Below, piece by piece: positions 8,548 through 17,114 of a stretch of DNA of 64,000 bases. The notes beneath the pieces were generated by a model. The model searched no databases. It worked only from the letters and a program-made list of their open reading frames with translations, and had not been told where the DNA came from. How positions within the stretch are numbered: the stretch's first letter is position 1; each line of letters begins with the position of its first letter. Origin of the DNA: Gorillibacterium timonense (GTDB lineage Bacteria > Bacillota > Bacilli > Paenibacillales > NBRC-103111); contig NZ_LN881724.1 in NCBI RefSeq assembly GCF_001457415.1, positions 1,612,001 to 1,676,000 on the forward strand, read 5' to 3'. Made by a program: the position numbers and the translations under genes.

Positions 8548-9978
8548 ATGCGCAAAACTAAAATCGTATGCACCATCGGCCCTTCCAGCGAAAGCCCGGA
8601 AATGCTCCGCAAGCTGATCCGAGCAGGGATGAACGTAGCCCGGCTCAATTTTGCCCACGGGGAGCCGGAGGAGCATGCAGCCCGCATCCGCAATATCCGC
8701 GAAGCCGCCGCCGCCGAGAATCAGTATGTAGCCGTGCTCATCGACACCAAGGGCCCTGAAATCCGCATCGGCAAAATGGAAGAGTCCTTCGTGGAGCTTG
8801 TAGAGGGTGAAACCGTCACCCTAACCACGGAGGAGGTGCTTGGCACCAAGGACCGCATTCACGTCACCTACAAGCAGCTTCCCCAGGACGTATTGCCCGG
8901 CAGCATCATTCTGATCGACGACGGTCTCGTTCGCCTGGAGGTGGAGCATGCCGAAGGGACCGAGATTGTTTGCCGAATCCGCAACGGCGGCCGCCTGAAG
9001 CCCCGCAAGGGCGTCAACGTTCCCGGCGTGAAAACCAGCCTGCCCGGCGTAACCGAGAAGGACATCCGCCACATTCGCTTCGGCGTAGAGCAGAAGATCG
9101 ATATCATCGCCCAATCCTTTGTCCGCAAGGCGGAGGACATTCTGGAGATCAAGCATATTCTCAATGAGCTGGGCGCAGGACATATACAGGTGGTAGCCAA
9201 AATCGAAAATGACGAAGGCGTAGAAAATCTGGACGCCATCATCTCCGTATCCTCCGGCATTATGGTGGCCCGCGGCGACTTGGGCGTAGACTTGCCGGTG
9301 GAGGATGTGCCGCTGGTGCAGAAGGACATGATCCGCCGTTGCAACCTGGCAGGCAAACCGGTCATCACCGCCACCCACATGCTGGAGTCCATGCAGCAGA
9401 ATCCCCGTCCTACACGCGCCGAGGCCGGAGATGTAGCCAACGCCGTATTTGACGGTACCGATGCGGTCATGCTGTCCGGCGAATCTGCCGCAGGCAAGTA
9501 TCCGCTGGAGTCGGTGGAAACGATGGCCCGCATCGCCGTGAAGGCCGAATCCGCTCTGGACAGTTACAGCTGGCTGACTCTGCAGGCCGCCCGCAAAACG
9601 ACGGACGTGACCGGAGCCATCGGCCAGGCCGTGGCCCAAGCGGCGCTGGAGCTGGACGCCAAGGCCATTCTGGCCCTGACCGAAAGCGGCTTTACCGCCC
9701 GAATGATTGCCAAGCATAAGCCGCAGGCTCCGATTATCGCCGTTTCCTCCAAGCCGTCCGTGCTTCATGCTCTGACGATGAGCTGGGGCGTCATTCCGCT
9801 GTTGCGCAGCTCAGACGTCGCCGACAGCGATGCAGCGGTGCTGTCCGCCGTGGAGCTGGCCAAAGCCGGCGGCTACGTCCAGGACGGCGATCTGGTTGTC
9901 ATCACTGCAGGCGTGCCTGCTGGAGCCTCTGGCACCACGAACCTGCTCCGCATCCATCGGGTAGGAGATTCGCTGTAA
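8548..9978 (+). CDS. pyk: pyruvate kinase, short form
   Basis: Catalyses phosphoenolpyruvate plus ADP to pyruvate plus ATP. The 476-residue protein has the classical N-terminal KIVCTIGPSS, the ARLNFAHG and DTKGPEIRIG motifs, the active-site signature MVARGDLGVDLP and the C-terminal GVPAGASGTTN. ATG 8548 has AAGGAG 8 bases upstream; GTG 8539 overlaps that site. The housekeeping Bacillus/Paenibacillus enzyme is about 585 residues, with an extra C-terminal PEP-utiliser-like domain. That domain is absent here, so this is probably a second, specialised isozyme. It lies apart from pfkA and is divergent from a LysR gene. A terminator follows. Confidence 0.93.
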   Translation: MRKTKIVCTIGPSSESPEMLRKLIRAGMNVARLNFAHGEPEEHAARIRNIREAAAAENQYVAVLIDTKGPEIRIGKMEESFVELVEGETVTLTTEEVLGTKDRIHVTYKQLPQDVLPGSIILIDDGLVRLEVEHAEGTEIVCRIRNGGRLKPRKGVNVPGVKTSLPGVTEKDIRHIRFGVEQKIDIIAQSFVRKAEDILEIKHILNELGAGHIQVVAKIENDEGVENLDAIISVSSGIMVARGDLGVDLPVEDVPLVQKDMIRRCNLAGKPVITATHMLESMQQNPRPTRAEAGDVANAVFDGTDAVMLSGESAAGKYPLESVETMARIAVKAESALDSYSWLTLQAARKTTDVTGAIGQAVAQAALELDAKAILALTESGFTARMIAKHKPQAPIIAVSSKPSVLHALTMSWGVIPLLRSSDVADSDAAVLSAVELAKAGGYVQDGDLVVITAGVPAGASGTTNLLRIHRVGDSL

Positions 9979-9994
9979 CTTCCATCGTTTGCCG

Positions 9995-10062
9995 AAAGCG
10001 CCGTCTCAGATTCGGAACAGGTCCTTGCGATCCTCCTCCGAACACGGGAACGGCGCTTTTTA
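9995..10062 (+). terminator. terminator after pyk
   Basis: Outer ten-base stem AAAGCGCCGT (9995-10004) pairs with ACGGCGCTTT (10050-10059), with further T to 10061. An inner TTCGGA/TCCGAA stem (10011-10016 with 10037-10042) shortens the loop. A branched but convincing intrinsic terminator. Confidence 0.75.
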
Positions 10063-10189
10063 TTGCCCGATGCCCTCTACCGTTCGAGCTTCAATGTGTA
10101 TTGTCCATGAACTGGAATGACCGAAGTCCTCTACCTGCTTGTTCTTCTTCGATTGGATTGGATAAATGTATTGGGTTTGAAGTCATGGT

Positions 10190-11230
10190 CTAGCTGGAAG
10201 ATTCAGAGTTCATCCCGAGCTCCGCGCGGCATAATTCGATGTAGCGGCGTGCCTGAAAGCTGCCTGTTCCGCATTCGATCAAATGACGGGTGTCCGCTTC
10301 CCCCATTTGAAGGCACCGTTCAAAGACGTCCAGAGCTCCATCAAATCTTCCCATGCGGTATAAGATTACGCCTTTGTAAAAATGGAGATCAACATAGTCG
10401 GGATGCAGGGCGATCGCTTTATCGATCCCGGACCCTGCTTGCCCGATATTTCCCTCTGCAAGAAGTGCGGCATACTTCAGCTTGTATAGAAGGGAAGGCG
10501 GAATCCGTTTGCTGTGAATAAAGCGCAGGATGGACAAGTTTACGGCTTCTATGGCATCGCGATAACGGCCTGCCCGATAATATTCGTTCGCGAGATGGAA
10601 TTCCAGCCAAGGATGATCCTCTCCAGACGATAGCGCGGCAAGGAGCATATCCAGGTTGCGGTGGTGCTTCTTGCGCATGAGTTCGGGCTCGTTCAAATAA
10701 CCGTAATGATGAATCGTGACCGGAACGGAACGAATGTCCGAATTCCAGCCGCCTTTTACCAGGATTTCATCCGCATTTACCATCTCATGGATGCTGTAGG
10801 TAAACTTCAAACCGGCTCGATTTCGGAACAAGCGAGTCTGAGCCATTCGATAGCTGCTGTTCTCCTCTGGCGCTCTTCCCGTATAGTGAACAGTGGTTGC
10901 CGCCAGCAGCAGATCCTTGTCATCCCGCAGCCAATGGGCGGTCTTCATTTCCTCCGTGCATTCCAACACCTCATCGGCATCCAGCCATAAAATCCAATCG
11001 CCTCTTGCCTTCTGAAGTCCATAATTCCGCGCATTTGAAAAATTCCCATCCCAGATATACTCATAGCACAAGTCCGTAAATTCGGATACCACCTCTAAGG
11101 TGCCGTCAGAGGACCCCGTATCGACAATGACCATCTCATGGACATGAGGACGCGCGCTCTCAAGGCAGGCTCTGAGGGAAGCCGCTTCATTCTTGACGAT
11201 CATGCAAAGGGATATCGTCGGTGCCGCCAT
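10190..11230 (-). CDS. family 2 glycosyltransferase with TPR-like C-terminus
   Basis: 346 residues. The N-terminal GT-A domain begins [15 protein letters not shown], carries VDTGSSDGT for nucleotide binding and the DXD-type metal motif WLDADE near residue 100. The C-terminal half is helical with repeat-like units (YYRAGRYRDAIEAV, then LHFYKGVILYRMGRFDGALDVF), typical of TPR-tailed glycosyltransferases. ATG 11230 follows GGAGGTGA. Its catalytic domain closely resembles the second domain of the glycosyltransferase at 14094, and both flank the collagen-like gene. The likely role is therefore sugar transfer onto the spore-surface glycoprotein; this is inferred from position. Confidence 0.87.
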   Translation of the reverse strand: MAAPTISLCMIVKNEAASLRACLESARPHVHEMVIVDTGSSDGTLEVVSEFTDLCYEYIWDGNFSNARNYGLQKARGDWILWLDADEVLECTEEMKTAHWLRDDKDLLLAATTVHYTGRAPEENSSYRMAQTRLFRNRAGLKFTYSIHEMVNADEILVKGGWNSDIRSVPVTIHHYGYLNEPELMRKKHHRNLDMLLAALSSGEDHPWLEFHLANEYYRAGRYRDAIEAVNLSILRFIHSKRIPPSLLYKLKYAALLAEGNIGQAGSGIDKAIALHPDYVDLHFYKGVILYRMGRFDGALDVFERCLQMGEADTRHLIECGTGSFQARRYIELCRAELGMNSESSS

Positions 11231-11289
11231 CTGAATCACCTCCGTGGGAAGCAGGACAAGAGCCTGCTTGCGAACCGGCAACGGTCTGA

Positions 11290-11316
11290 ACCATTTGGGC
11301 TCTTCTACATACTATG
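11290..11316 (+). promoter_or_regulatory. candidate sigma-K promoter for the gene at 11366
   Basis: AC at 11290-11291, a 16-base spacer, then CATACTATG at 11308-11316, against the sigma-K consensus AC-N16/17-CATANNNTA (last position differs). A late mother-cell promoter would fit an exosporium protein. The -10 element is nearly palindromic, but the opposite strand lacks a matching -35. Confidence 0.45.
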
Positions 11317-11365
11317 ATGTAGCGAACGGACTCCTCCTTTCGAATAAAGAAGGTGGTGGTTAATC

Positions 11366-11674
11366 ATGTCAATGCCCAACATACCGGATATCAAACCGGA
11401 GATCATTCTCTGTCGGCGGGATGTTATCCATTTGCTCTTAACGTCAATCGCTCTGGAGGAAATTGGATTTTCCCACATCATCAACGCCGAGGCGGAAAAA
11501 ATCCAGCACATGCTGAAAGAAGAGTGCCTGACCTTGGATGATGCTTTGCGTGTGAATGATAGCGTGAATCAGATGCTCCGGGGAATCGTAGCGAACCAGA
11601 TCCTGCTTCAATTTAAGCTGACTGATGTGCTGGCTATGGATAAGAAGCATCATGAATGCTGTGATGAAGAGTAG
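11366..11674 (+). CDS. free-standing spore-surface helical module protein
   Basis: A 102-residue protein that is essentially only the N-terminal helical module of collagen-like exosporium proteins. It shares with residues 17-95 of the collagen-like protein at 12471-13925 the pattern RDxxxLLLxSIAxEExGxSHIxNAExEK and then NxSVxxML....NQIxLQxK. It ends in a short acidic His/Cys tail (KKHHECCDEE) instead of collagen repeats. ATG 11366 follows AAGGTGGTGG. A sigma-K-like promoter lies 50 bases upstream. In related proteins this module is thought to mediate attachment or oligomerisation at the spore surface; here it may be a partner or cap for the collagen-like protein. Confidence 0.75.
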   Translation: MSMPNIPDIKPEIILCRRDVIHLLLTSIALEEIGFSHIINAEAEKIQHMLKEECLTLDDALRVNDSVNQMLRGIVANQILLQFKLTDVLAMDKKHHECCDEE

Positions 11675-11702
11675 CCGGTCATTGGGCAGATCGGGGGAGG
11701 AC

Positions 11703-12455
11703 ATGCGGATCGGATCGTTCGCAAATAGGGTGCCCGCTGTGCCATTCGAAAGCGCAGTTGTCCATTGGAAAGAAAGCATAGAATACAGCGAAGAAGCATT
11801 AAGTAAGCTTCTCTATGCGAAAGCGGAGCAAATCGACGCCTTCCGGGAAGGAAAGCTAAGTGGAGGAAATTTGCCTGAAACGAAGGATGTCGTTCACTTT
11901 CATCGATCCATCCTCCGCTTTGCCGATTCGTTGATGATGATGAATTGGATTCTGCTTCATAAGAAAGATGAAGTCTCGGAGCTCGATAGACAGAGCCTGT
12001 CCGAGGAGAGTCTCCCCATAAAGAGAGGAGTTTCTTCCGGAAGGCACTTGCTCGATTCAGGCAAAGCCGTTTCGCAGCTGATTCACTCGCTAGCCAACCT
12101 GTTGATTCAGGAAATGAGCTTGAGAACGCCTCATGAGGATAAACTGTCCATTGTTCTGGAAGGACAATTTCTTGAGCTCCTTCACGTGATCGTCAGCCTG
12201 ATCGCTTCTGTGGTAATCCAGGGGAACCAGCAGATCGAATGGAAGGAGCCGCTTAGCATTGCTCTGCTGCGATACCCGTTCCGCTATCCGAGTTCATGCC
12301 GAGAGGCGAGAAGAATCCTGCGCGGTCTTGAAGCTTTAAAGCGTTTCGCCGCGCAAGAGGATCTGAACGAAAGGAAGGAACGGCTTCCGCCGCCTTGGTT
12401 GAATCAAAAAGCAGCAATCCAGGCGATTACGGATAGAAGCCGTTCCATGATCTAG
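11703..12455 (+). CDS. uncharacterised helical protein of the spore-surface cluster
   Basis: A 250-residue protein with no family I can name. Its first half resembles the helical module of its neighbours: EALSKLLYAKAEQIDAF can be laid on EEIGFSHIINAEAEKIQHM, and a segment ending NWILLHKKDEV on one ending NQILLQFKLTDV. The second half is a further set of amphipathic helices and ends basic. The start is uncertain: ATG 11703 has GGGAGG only two bases away, while ATG 11652 or 11664 would overlap the previous gene. It is co-directional with 11366-11674 (28-base gap), so probably co-transcribed. It converges on the collagen-like gene. Confidence 0.65.
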   Translation: MRIGSFANRVPAVPFESAVVHWKESIEYSEEALSKLLYAKAEQIDAFREGKLSGGNLPETKDVVHFHRSILRFADSLMMMNWILLHKKDEVSELDRQSLSEESLPIKRGVSSGRHLLDSGKAVSQLIHSLANLLIQEMSLRTPHEDKLSIVLEGQFLELLHVIVSLIASVVIQGNQQIEWKEPLSIALLRYPFRYPSSCREARRILRGLEALKRFAAQEDLNERKERLPPPWLNQKAAIQAITDRSRSMI

Positions 12456-12470
12456 TAGCCCTTCAGGATG

Positions 12471-13925
12471 TTAGGTTAACCGGATGATGACCAAGCTTGC
12501 TCCCGGAGCCTGCAAGCCCACGGATACCGCTGAGGATACTTGCAATTGAAGCGTTTGACCGGCTGTGATCGGGATGATGGCCTGAGCCTGAAGTGATGTG
12601 GTGGTCACGGAGGCCGTTTCTGTTGACGGAATACTGACGTTGCTTAGCAAGATTCGGGAAGACGTTAAGAGCGATGCGGTCATACTGATCGAATAACGAA
12701 TGAAGTAGTTACCGGTATTGCCGATGGTAAGCGTGTCGTTTGCTCCGTTGATGGTGATGCCAGTGGGAATGTTCTGGTTGTTCGGTAAGGTGACAAGTCC
12801 CGAACCGAGAAGCACGGCAATCGTTCCGGATGTGTTCTGTGCGAAAGCATAGTTTCCGGTAACGCTTGTTCCCGTTGCTCCTGTCACTCCGGTCGGCCCT
12901 GTAGGGCCGGTACCTCCTGTAGCCCCGGTGGCTCCTGTCGGACCCGTCGGACCGGTTGCTCCCGTGCTGCCCGTCGCTCCGCGCGCCGCCAAAAGCGTAT
13001 AAGCAGCCGAAGAATCGGGCGTACCGGTAGGTGGAGCGGTATTCACCATGTAAGTAGCTCCATTGTAGGTGACGACTTGACCGACAGGATAGCCGGGAGC
13101 AAGCGCAACGTTGAACGATACCGCGCCTCCAAGGCCGATGCCGGTAGCCCCCGTCGGACCGGTTACCCCAATGCTGCCGGTAACACCGGTAGCCCCCGTC
13201 GGACCTGTTGGGCCAGCGGCGCCCGCAGCACCCGCTGCCGCCAATAGCGTATAGTTTGGCGAAAAACCAGGTGTCCCCACGGGAGGAGCGGAAGTTACGA
13301 TATAAGTGCCGCCGTTATAAAAGACAACCTGATCCTGTGGGTAACCCGGAGCAAGCAACGGGTCAAAGACCACGAGACCGCCCAGGCCTGCACCTGCCGC
13401 CCCCGTCGGACCGGTCACTCCAGTTGGTCCTACTGCGCCAATCGGTCCGGCGGGGCCGATTGCGCCTGCCGGGCCTATCGCGCCGGTTGGTCCTGTGGCT
13501 CCAACGAATCCTGATAACCCGGTCGGTCCCGTCGGCCCTGTAGGACCGACCACTCCGGCGGGACCCGTCGGCCCTACGGGTCCTCCTGAAGGACCTGTAG
13601 GTCCCGTTGGTCCTGTAGGTCCGACCAAGGTTGGACTCTGCAAAGCGGTCTCCATTTTGGATTGCAGAAAAATTTGATTGCGCGCCGTACTGTCCAACAT
13701 GGAGCGAACGCTTTGATTGACTTCCAGCAGTTCCCCGATCGTTGGATTTGGCCCTGATATCCCGGGTATTGTGCCCAGCACGTATTGCAGCTTCTCTCCT
13801 TCTGCGTTCAGAATATGGCTCATACCCAATTCTTCCATAGCGATGGAGGAAAGGAGCAGATTCACGGCATCGTCGCGGGTTAAACTCACGGTGGGCGTGA
13901 TGTTTGGAAGATTCGGCTGTGACAA
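12471..13925 (-). CDS. collagen-like spore-surface (exosporium-type) protein
   Basis: 484 residues. Residues 1-99 form the helical anchoring-type module ([28 protein letters not shown]). Collagen Gly-X-Y tracts rich in GPT occupy about 102-180, 231-264 and 315-352. Between them lie two copies of a 50-residue beta-type module (181-231 and 265-315; shared LAPGYP, GTY.V, APP.GTP, YTLLAA). Residues 353-484 form a C-terminal beta domain like that of BclA-type proteins. The start is TTG 13925, with GGAGGTGG five bases upstream. Such proteins trimerise and are glycosylated on Thr in the GPT repeats; the flanking glycosyltransferases fit. No signal peptide is present, as expected for mother-cell-assembled spore proteins. 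Confidence 0.88.
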   Translation of the reverse strand: MSQPNLPNITPTVSLTRDDAVNLLLSSIAMEELGMSHILNAEGEKLQYVLGTIPGISGPNPTIGELLEVNQSVRSMLDSTARNQIFLQSKMETALQSPTLVGPTGPTGPTGPSGGPVGPTGPAGVVGPTGPTGPTGLSGFVGATGPTGAIGPAGAIGPAGPIGAVGPTGVTGPTGAAGAGLGGLVVFDPLLAPGYPQDQVVFYNGGTYIVTSAPPVGTPGFSPNYTLLAAAGAAGAAGPTGPTGATGVTGSIGVTGPTGATGIGLGGAVSFNVALAPGYPVGQVVTYNGATYMVNTAPPTGTPDSSAAYTLLAARGATGSTGATGPTGPTGATGATGGTGPTGPTGVTGATGTSVTGNYAFAQNTSGTIAVLLGSGLVTLPNNQNIPTGITINGANDTLTIGNTGNYFIRYSISMTASLLTSSRILLSNVSIPSTETASVTTTSLQAQAIIPITAGQTLQLQVSSAVSVGLQAPGASLVIIRLT

Positions 13926-13965
13926 GAATTCCACCTCCCAAATAGAATACATACAAAGATCAGTC

Positions 13966-13995
13966 CAATATATGATTGCCGTGCTTCGCTTGTAC
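13966..13995 (-). promoter_or_regulatory. candidate sigma-K promoter of the collagen-like gene
   Basis: On the minus strand AC (13993-13992), a 17-base spacer, then CATATATTG (13974-13966), matching AC-N17-CATANNNTA except the last base. It lies about 40 bases before the TTG start, a normal leader length. This supports late-sporulation expression. Confidence 0.5.
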
Positions 13996-14093
13996 TGGGA
14001 TATAGCCCTTGTACGGATAATGATTAGGAGGATGAAAGGACTGAAGCCCCTCCTTCGGGCGTGGCAATCAAATGTGAGGAGATGGTAAGGCAG

Positions 14094-15986
14094 ATGCCCA
14101 TTCGCGTCCTGATTGCAAGTCCAGTGCAGCAAAAGCCGCAAGTTCTCGAATTGTTTCTGAAATCATTGTCCTTGTTGAAAACCGCCCCCTGTCAGGTCGG
14201 ATATCTTTTTCTAGATAACAATGACCTCGAGGCATCTAGAGAGCTGCTAAAGGGATTTCAAGCGAAAACGCAAGACGTTACGATCCAGGAACGACCGGCT
14301 CAATCCTATGAGCGAGATGAGCATTCCCATTATTGGGATACAGCCCTCATCGACAAAGTGGCAGGCATGAAGGATGCCATTATCGAACATGCCCTTGAGC
14401 ATCATTATGACGCCTTGTTCCTTGTTGATTCTGATCTCTTGCTATATCCGGATACGCTTCTTCGTCTGCTGGCTGTGGAGAAAGAGATCATCTCTTCGAT
14501 TTTTTGGACCAAATGGCAGGCTGAAGGAGACCCGCTTCCTCAAGTTTGGCTAATGGATGAATATTTGTTCTTTAAGAACTCCGGCCTGAAGAATGATCGG
14601 TCCGAAGAGGAGCAGGCTGCTGCCTTCCTGCAGCAAATGCGGACGCCTGGTATTTATGAAGTGGGGGGGCTTGGCGCATGTACCCTGATCAGGCAGTCCG
14701 CGCTGAGCAAGGGAGTACGGTTCCATAGATTGCCCAACCTTTCGTTCATGGGCGAAGATCGGCATTTTTGCATCCGCGCTGCAGCGCTTGGCATTTCGTT
14801 GTTTGTGGATACGCGCTACCCGGCCTATCACATTTACCGGGAATCCGATCTCTTGGGCGGGAACGATTTTTTGCGTTCCATCGAGGGTTTTCTTCCGTCT
14901 GGCATCACGATCAGCTTATGCATGATCGTAAAGAATGAAGAGGAAGCGCTGGGCAAATGCCTGGAATCGGTTCAGGGCATCGCGGATGAGATCAACATCA
15001 TCGACACCGGCTCGACCGATCGGACCAAAGAGCTGGCGGAGACGTTTAAGTGCCGGATCTTTGATTATAAATGGCATGATGATTTCTCGGCAGCGAGAAA
15101 TTTTGCGTTCGATCAAGCGACGAAAGACTATATTCTGTGGTTGGACGCGGATGATGTCCTCTTGGAGGAGGATCGCCTTGCTTTCCTGGCTTTGAAGGGG
15201 AAGCTGGATTCGGGTGTGGACAGTGTGATGATGCATTATGTGCTGGCAACCGACAACAACGGCAAGCCTACGATCAGCTTGAAGCGGAACCGGCTGGTGA
15301 GGCGAGCTTGCCAGTTTCGATGGATTGGCCCTGTTCATGAATACTTGGAGGTGTTCGGCCGGATTGAGCAGAGTGAAATCCAAGTCACTCACGGGAAGAA
15401 CAAAGCTTATACCGACCGGAATCTGCAGATCTATCGCAAACGCAAAGAGAAGGGAGATGTATTTTCACCGAGAGATTTGTATTATTTCGCTAATGAGCTA
15501 AGGGATCATGCGTTTTATGAAGAAGCAGTGGAGCAGTATGAGTTGTTTTTAGCCGGTAAGAACGGATGGATCGAGGATCAGATCGGCGCATGTCTGAAGC
15601 TGGCCGACTCCTACGAGCATGTAAGCAAACGCGATCTGCAGCTCCGATCCTTGTTCCGTACGATGGAGCTCGATCTGCCTCGGGCGGAGAGCTGCTGTGC
15701 GCTTGGCAAGCTGTTCCTGTCCGAGCAAAGATTTCATCAAGCCGTCTATTGGTATGAAAAAGCGACACAACTCAGCAAGCCTTCATCGAACGGTGCTTTG
15801 GTCGATCATGCCTCTTGGTCGTGGCTTCCTTATCTGCAATTGTGTGTATGCTATGACAAGCTGGGAGAGTATCGGAAAGCGAATGAGTGCAATGAAACCG
15901 CACTCGCTTTATGTCCGGGGCATCCGAGCATGCTGATGAATCGGGACTATTTTCGGGAGAGGCTGGGGAAGGAAGAGCGAGGGTGA
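14094..15986 (+). CDS. bifunctional glycosyltransferase with TPR-like tail
   Basis: 630 residues in three parts. Residues 1-260 form a GT-A-like domain opening [14 protein letters not shown], with an acidic metal-type motif [17 protein letters not shown] and a later [10 protein letters not shown]. Residues 275-480 form a second family 2 domain ([29 protein letters not shown]). The remainder is helical and repeat-like ([22 protein letters not shown]). ATG 14094 is preferred because AAGG and GAGGAG lie upstream; GTG 14061 lacks a site. It is divergent from the collagen-like gene. Two catalytic units in one chain suggest a two-sugar or iterative glycan extension on that protein; this is inference. 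Confidence 0.85.
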   Translation: MPIRVLIASPVQQKPQVLELFLKSLSLLKTAPCQVGYLFLDNNDLEASRELLKGFQAKTQDVTIQERPAQSYERDEHSHYWDTALIDKVAGMKDAIIEHALEHHYDALFLVDSDLLLYPDTLLRLLAVEKEIISSIFWTKWQAEGDPLPQVWLMDEYLFFKNSGLKNDRSEEEQAAAFLQQMRTPGIYEVGGLGACTLIRQSALSKGVRFHRLPNLSFMGEDRHFCIRAAALGISLFVDTRYPAYHIYRESDLLGGNDFLRSIEGFLPSGITISLCMIVKNEEEALGKCLESVQGIADEINIIDTGSTDRTKELAETFKCRIFDYKWHDDFSAARNFAFDQATKDYILWLDADDVLLEEDRLAFLALKGKLDSGVDSVMMHYVLATDNNGKPTISLKRNRLVRRACQFRWIGPVHEYLEVFGRIEQSEIQVTHGKNKAYTDRNLQIYRKRKEKGDVFSPRDLYYFANELRDHAFYEEAVEQYELFLAGKNGWIEDQIGACLKLADSYEHVSKRDLQLRSLFRTMELDLPRAESCCALGKLFLSEQRFHQAVYWYEKATQLSKPSSNGALVDHASWSWLPYLQLCVCYDKLGEYRKANECNETALALCPGHPSMLMNRDYFRERLGKEERG

Positions 15987-16013
15987 GGAATGGCTCCGAA
16001 GGAGGTTGAAATC

Positions 16014-16139
16014 TTGCACTCATACGCGTTCCTCTCAATACCTCTAGTTGCGGTACTCCAGTTTTTTCCTGGGCTTAGGGCTAGGAAAAAACTGGACACG
16101 AGTATGTTCAAACCAGGGTGGAGCGACTGTTATACTTAG
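16014..16139 (+). CDS. possible 41-residue small ORF with a strong ribosome binding site
   Basis: TTG 16014 is preceded by AAGGAGGT at 15999-16006 with a 7-base spacer, a near-perfect site with no other obvious gene to serve. The peptide has a hydrophobic head (AFLSIPLVAVLQFFPG) and a basic cluster (RARKK), then a polar tail. It overlaps the inverted repeat at 16058-16095, so codons there could be incidental to structure. I recognise no family, and it may be chance. Confidence 0.3.
   Translation: MHSYAFLSIPLVAVLQFFPGLRARKKLDTSMFKPGWSDCYT
16058..16095. repeat. perfect 13-bp inverted repeat
   Basis: Arms CCAGTTTTTTCCT (16058-16070) and AGGAAAAAACTGG (16083-16095) around a 12-base spacer. No U-tract follows on either strand, so a plain terminator is unlikely. 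It sits between the glycosyltransferase and the CPBP gene. Confidence 0.7.
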
Positions 16140-16181
16140 TGATGGTTATCTTTATCCGTGCTTTGAAAAGGGGTCTCCATC

Positions 16182-17045
16182 ATGAAATCAAATGTAGGCC
16201 GCAAGCCTGCCGCAGGATCAGCAGGGGAGAAGGAGCGCATTCGTCTTGCTAGGCGAGGACTTCTCGTTTTCTTCTCCATGCTCCTGCCTCTCTCCGTGCT
16301 TGGTTATGTGCTGACGATGAAATACCCGATCTTTGTCTTGTTCCTGATGTGGGCGCCAGGACTTTCTTCCATCTTCACGCGATTGCTGCTGCATGAAGGG
16401 ATCAAGGATATCTCCTTGCGGTTCGGAGGACGACGTACATGGAAGACACTGCCTTTCGTCCTGCTGTTTCCTGCAGTCATCGGCCTGGTTGCTTATGGGG
16501 TTGCTTGGAGTACGGGACTGGTACAATACGTCACTCCGGACACGTACATAAAGGCTTCGCCTTTCGTTACCTTCGTGAGCCTCTTGCTCATCCAGATGGT
16601 TGTCGGCACATTCGTTGGCCTCATCGGCAGTGTCGGAGAGGAGCTTGGCTGGCGGGGGTTCATGCTCACTCGGCTGATCGACGCCCGCGTTCCTTACCCG
16701 ATGCTGACCAGCGGGGTCATCTGGGGCATATGGCATCTTCCCTTGATGCTTGGGGGTCAGTATTATTCCGGTCCCTATCCCGTTCTCTCCGTTCTCCTCT
16801 TTATGATTTCGGTCACCTCCTTCGGCTACATGATTGGGCGGTTGCGGTTGACAACCGGCAGCATATGGCCTGCTTTCTTCCTGCATGCATCCTGGAATGC
16901 CATCATCCAGGAGGTGTTCGATTCCTCCTCCAAAGGGAAGAATGCGCTGCTCTGGACGGGTGAATCGGGGGTTTTTGTGGCACTCGCTTTGCTGGCAGCG
17001 GCATGGGTCATCTCGCGGATGCCGATGAGAGTGAGGAAGTTGTAA
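16182..17045 (+). CDS. CPBP-family intramembrane metalloprotease
   Basis: A 287-residue polytopic membrane protein of the CPBP (CAAX/bacteriocin-processing) family. The hallmark motifs are GEELGWRGF near residue 155, the catalytic pair EExxxR, then WGIWHLPLML and the late HASWN with the remaining metal ligands. About seven or eight hydrophobic segments are visible, and the N-terminus is basic and cytoplasmic. AAGGGG precedes the ATG at 16182. Members cleave or modify membrane substrates; some give immunity to bacteriocins. No substrate is suggested by the neighbours, and it appears to be transcribed alone. Confidence 0.88.
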   Translation: MKSNVGRKPAAGSAGEKERIRLARRGLLVFFSMLLPLSVLGYVLTMKYPIFVLFLMWAPGLSSIFTRLLLHEGIKDISLRFGGRRTWKTLPFVLLFPAVIGLVAYGVAWSTGLVQYVTPDTYIKASPFVTFVSLLLIQMVVGTFVGLIGSVGEELGWRGFMLTRLIDARVPYPMLTSGVIWGIWHLPLMLGGQYYSGPYPVLSVLLFMISVTSFGYMIGRLRLTTGSIWPAFFLHASWNAIIQEVFDSSSKGKNALLWTGESGVFVALALLAAAWVISRMPMRVRKL

Positions 17046-17114
17046 GCGAGCAGGGCGGGAAAGGATCGTCATAACAATCGCACCAATTCGCCACCAACCC
17101 GCCACCTGTACGTC

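Noticed and set aside
8821-9768. Long open frames on the minus strand opposite pyk (up to 315 codons)
   Set aside because: They lie entirely antisense to a clear pyruvate kinase, lack ribosome binding sites and have low-information sequence. They result from the GC-rich third positions of pyk.
11308-11316. Palindromic CATACTATG as a divergent sigma-K promoter also serving the glycosyltransferase at 11230
   Set aside because: The minus strand lacks AC at 16-17 bases from the element.
12870-13640. Repetitive GPT-encoding DNA as a CRISPR or satellite array
   Set aside because: The repeats are nine-base collagen codon triplets in an open frame, with no fixed spacers.
16058-16095. Inverted repeat after the spore cluster as an ordinary terminator
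   Set aside because: The stem is A/T-rich and no U-tract follows on either strand.
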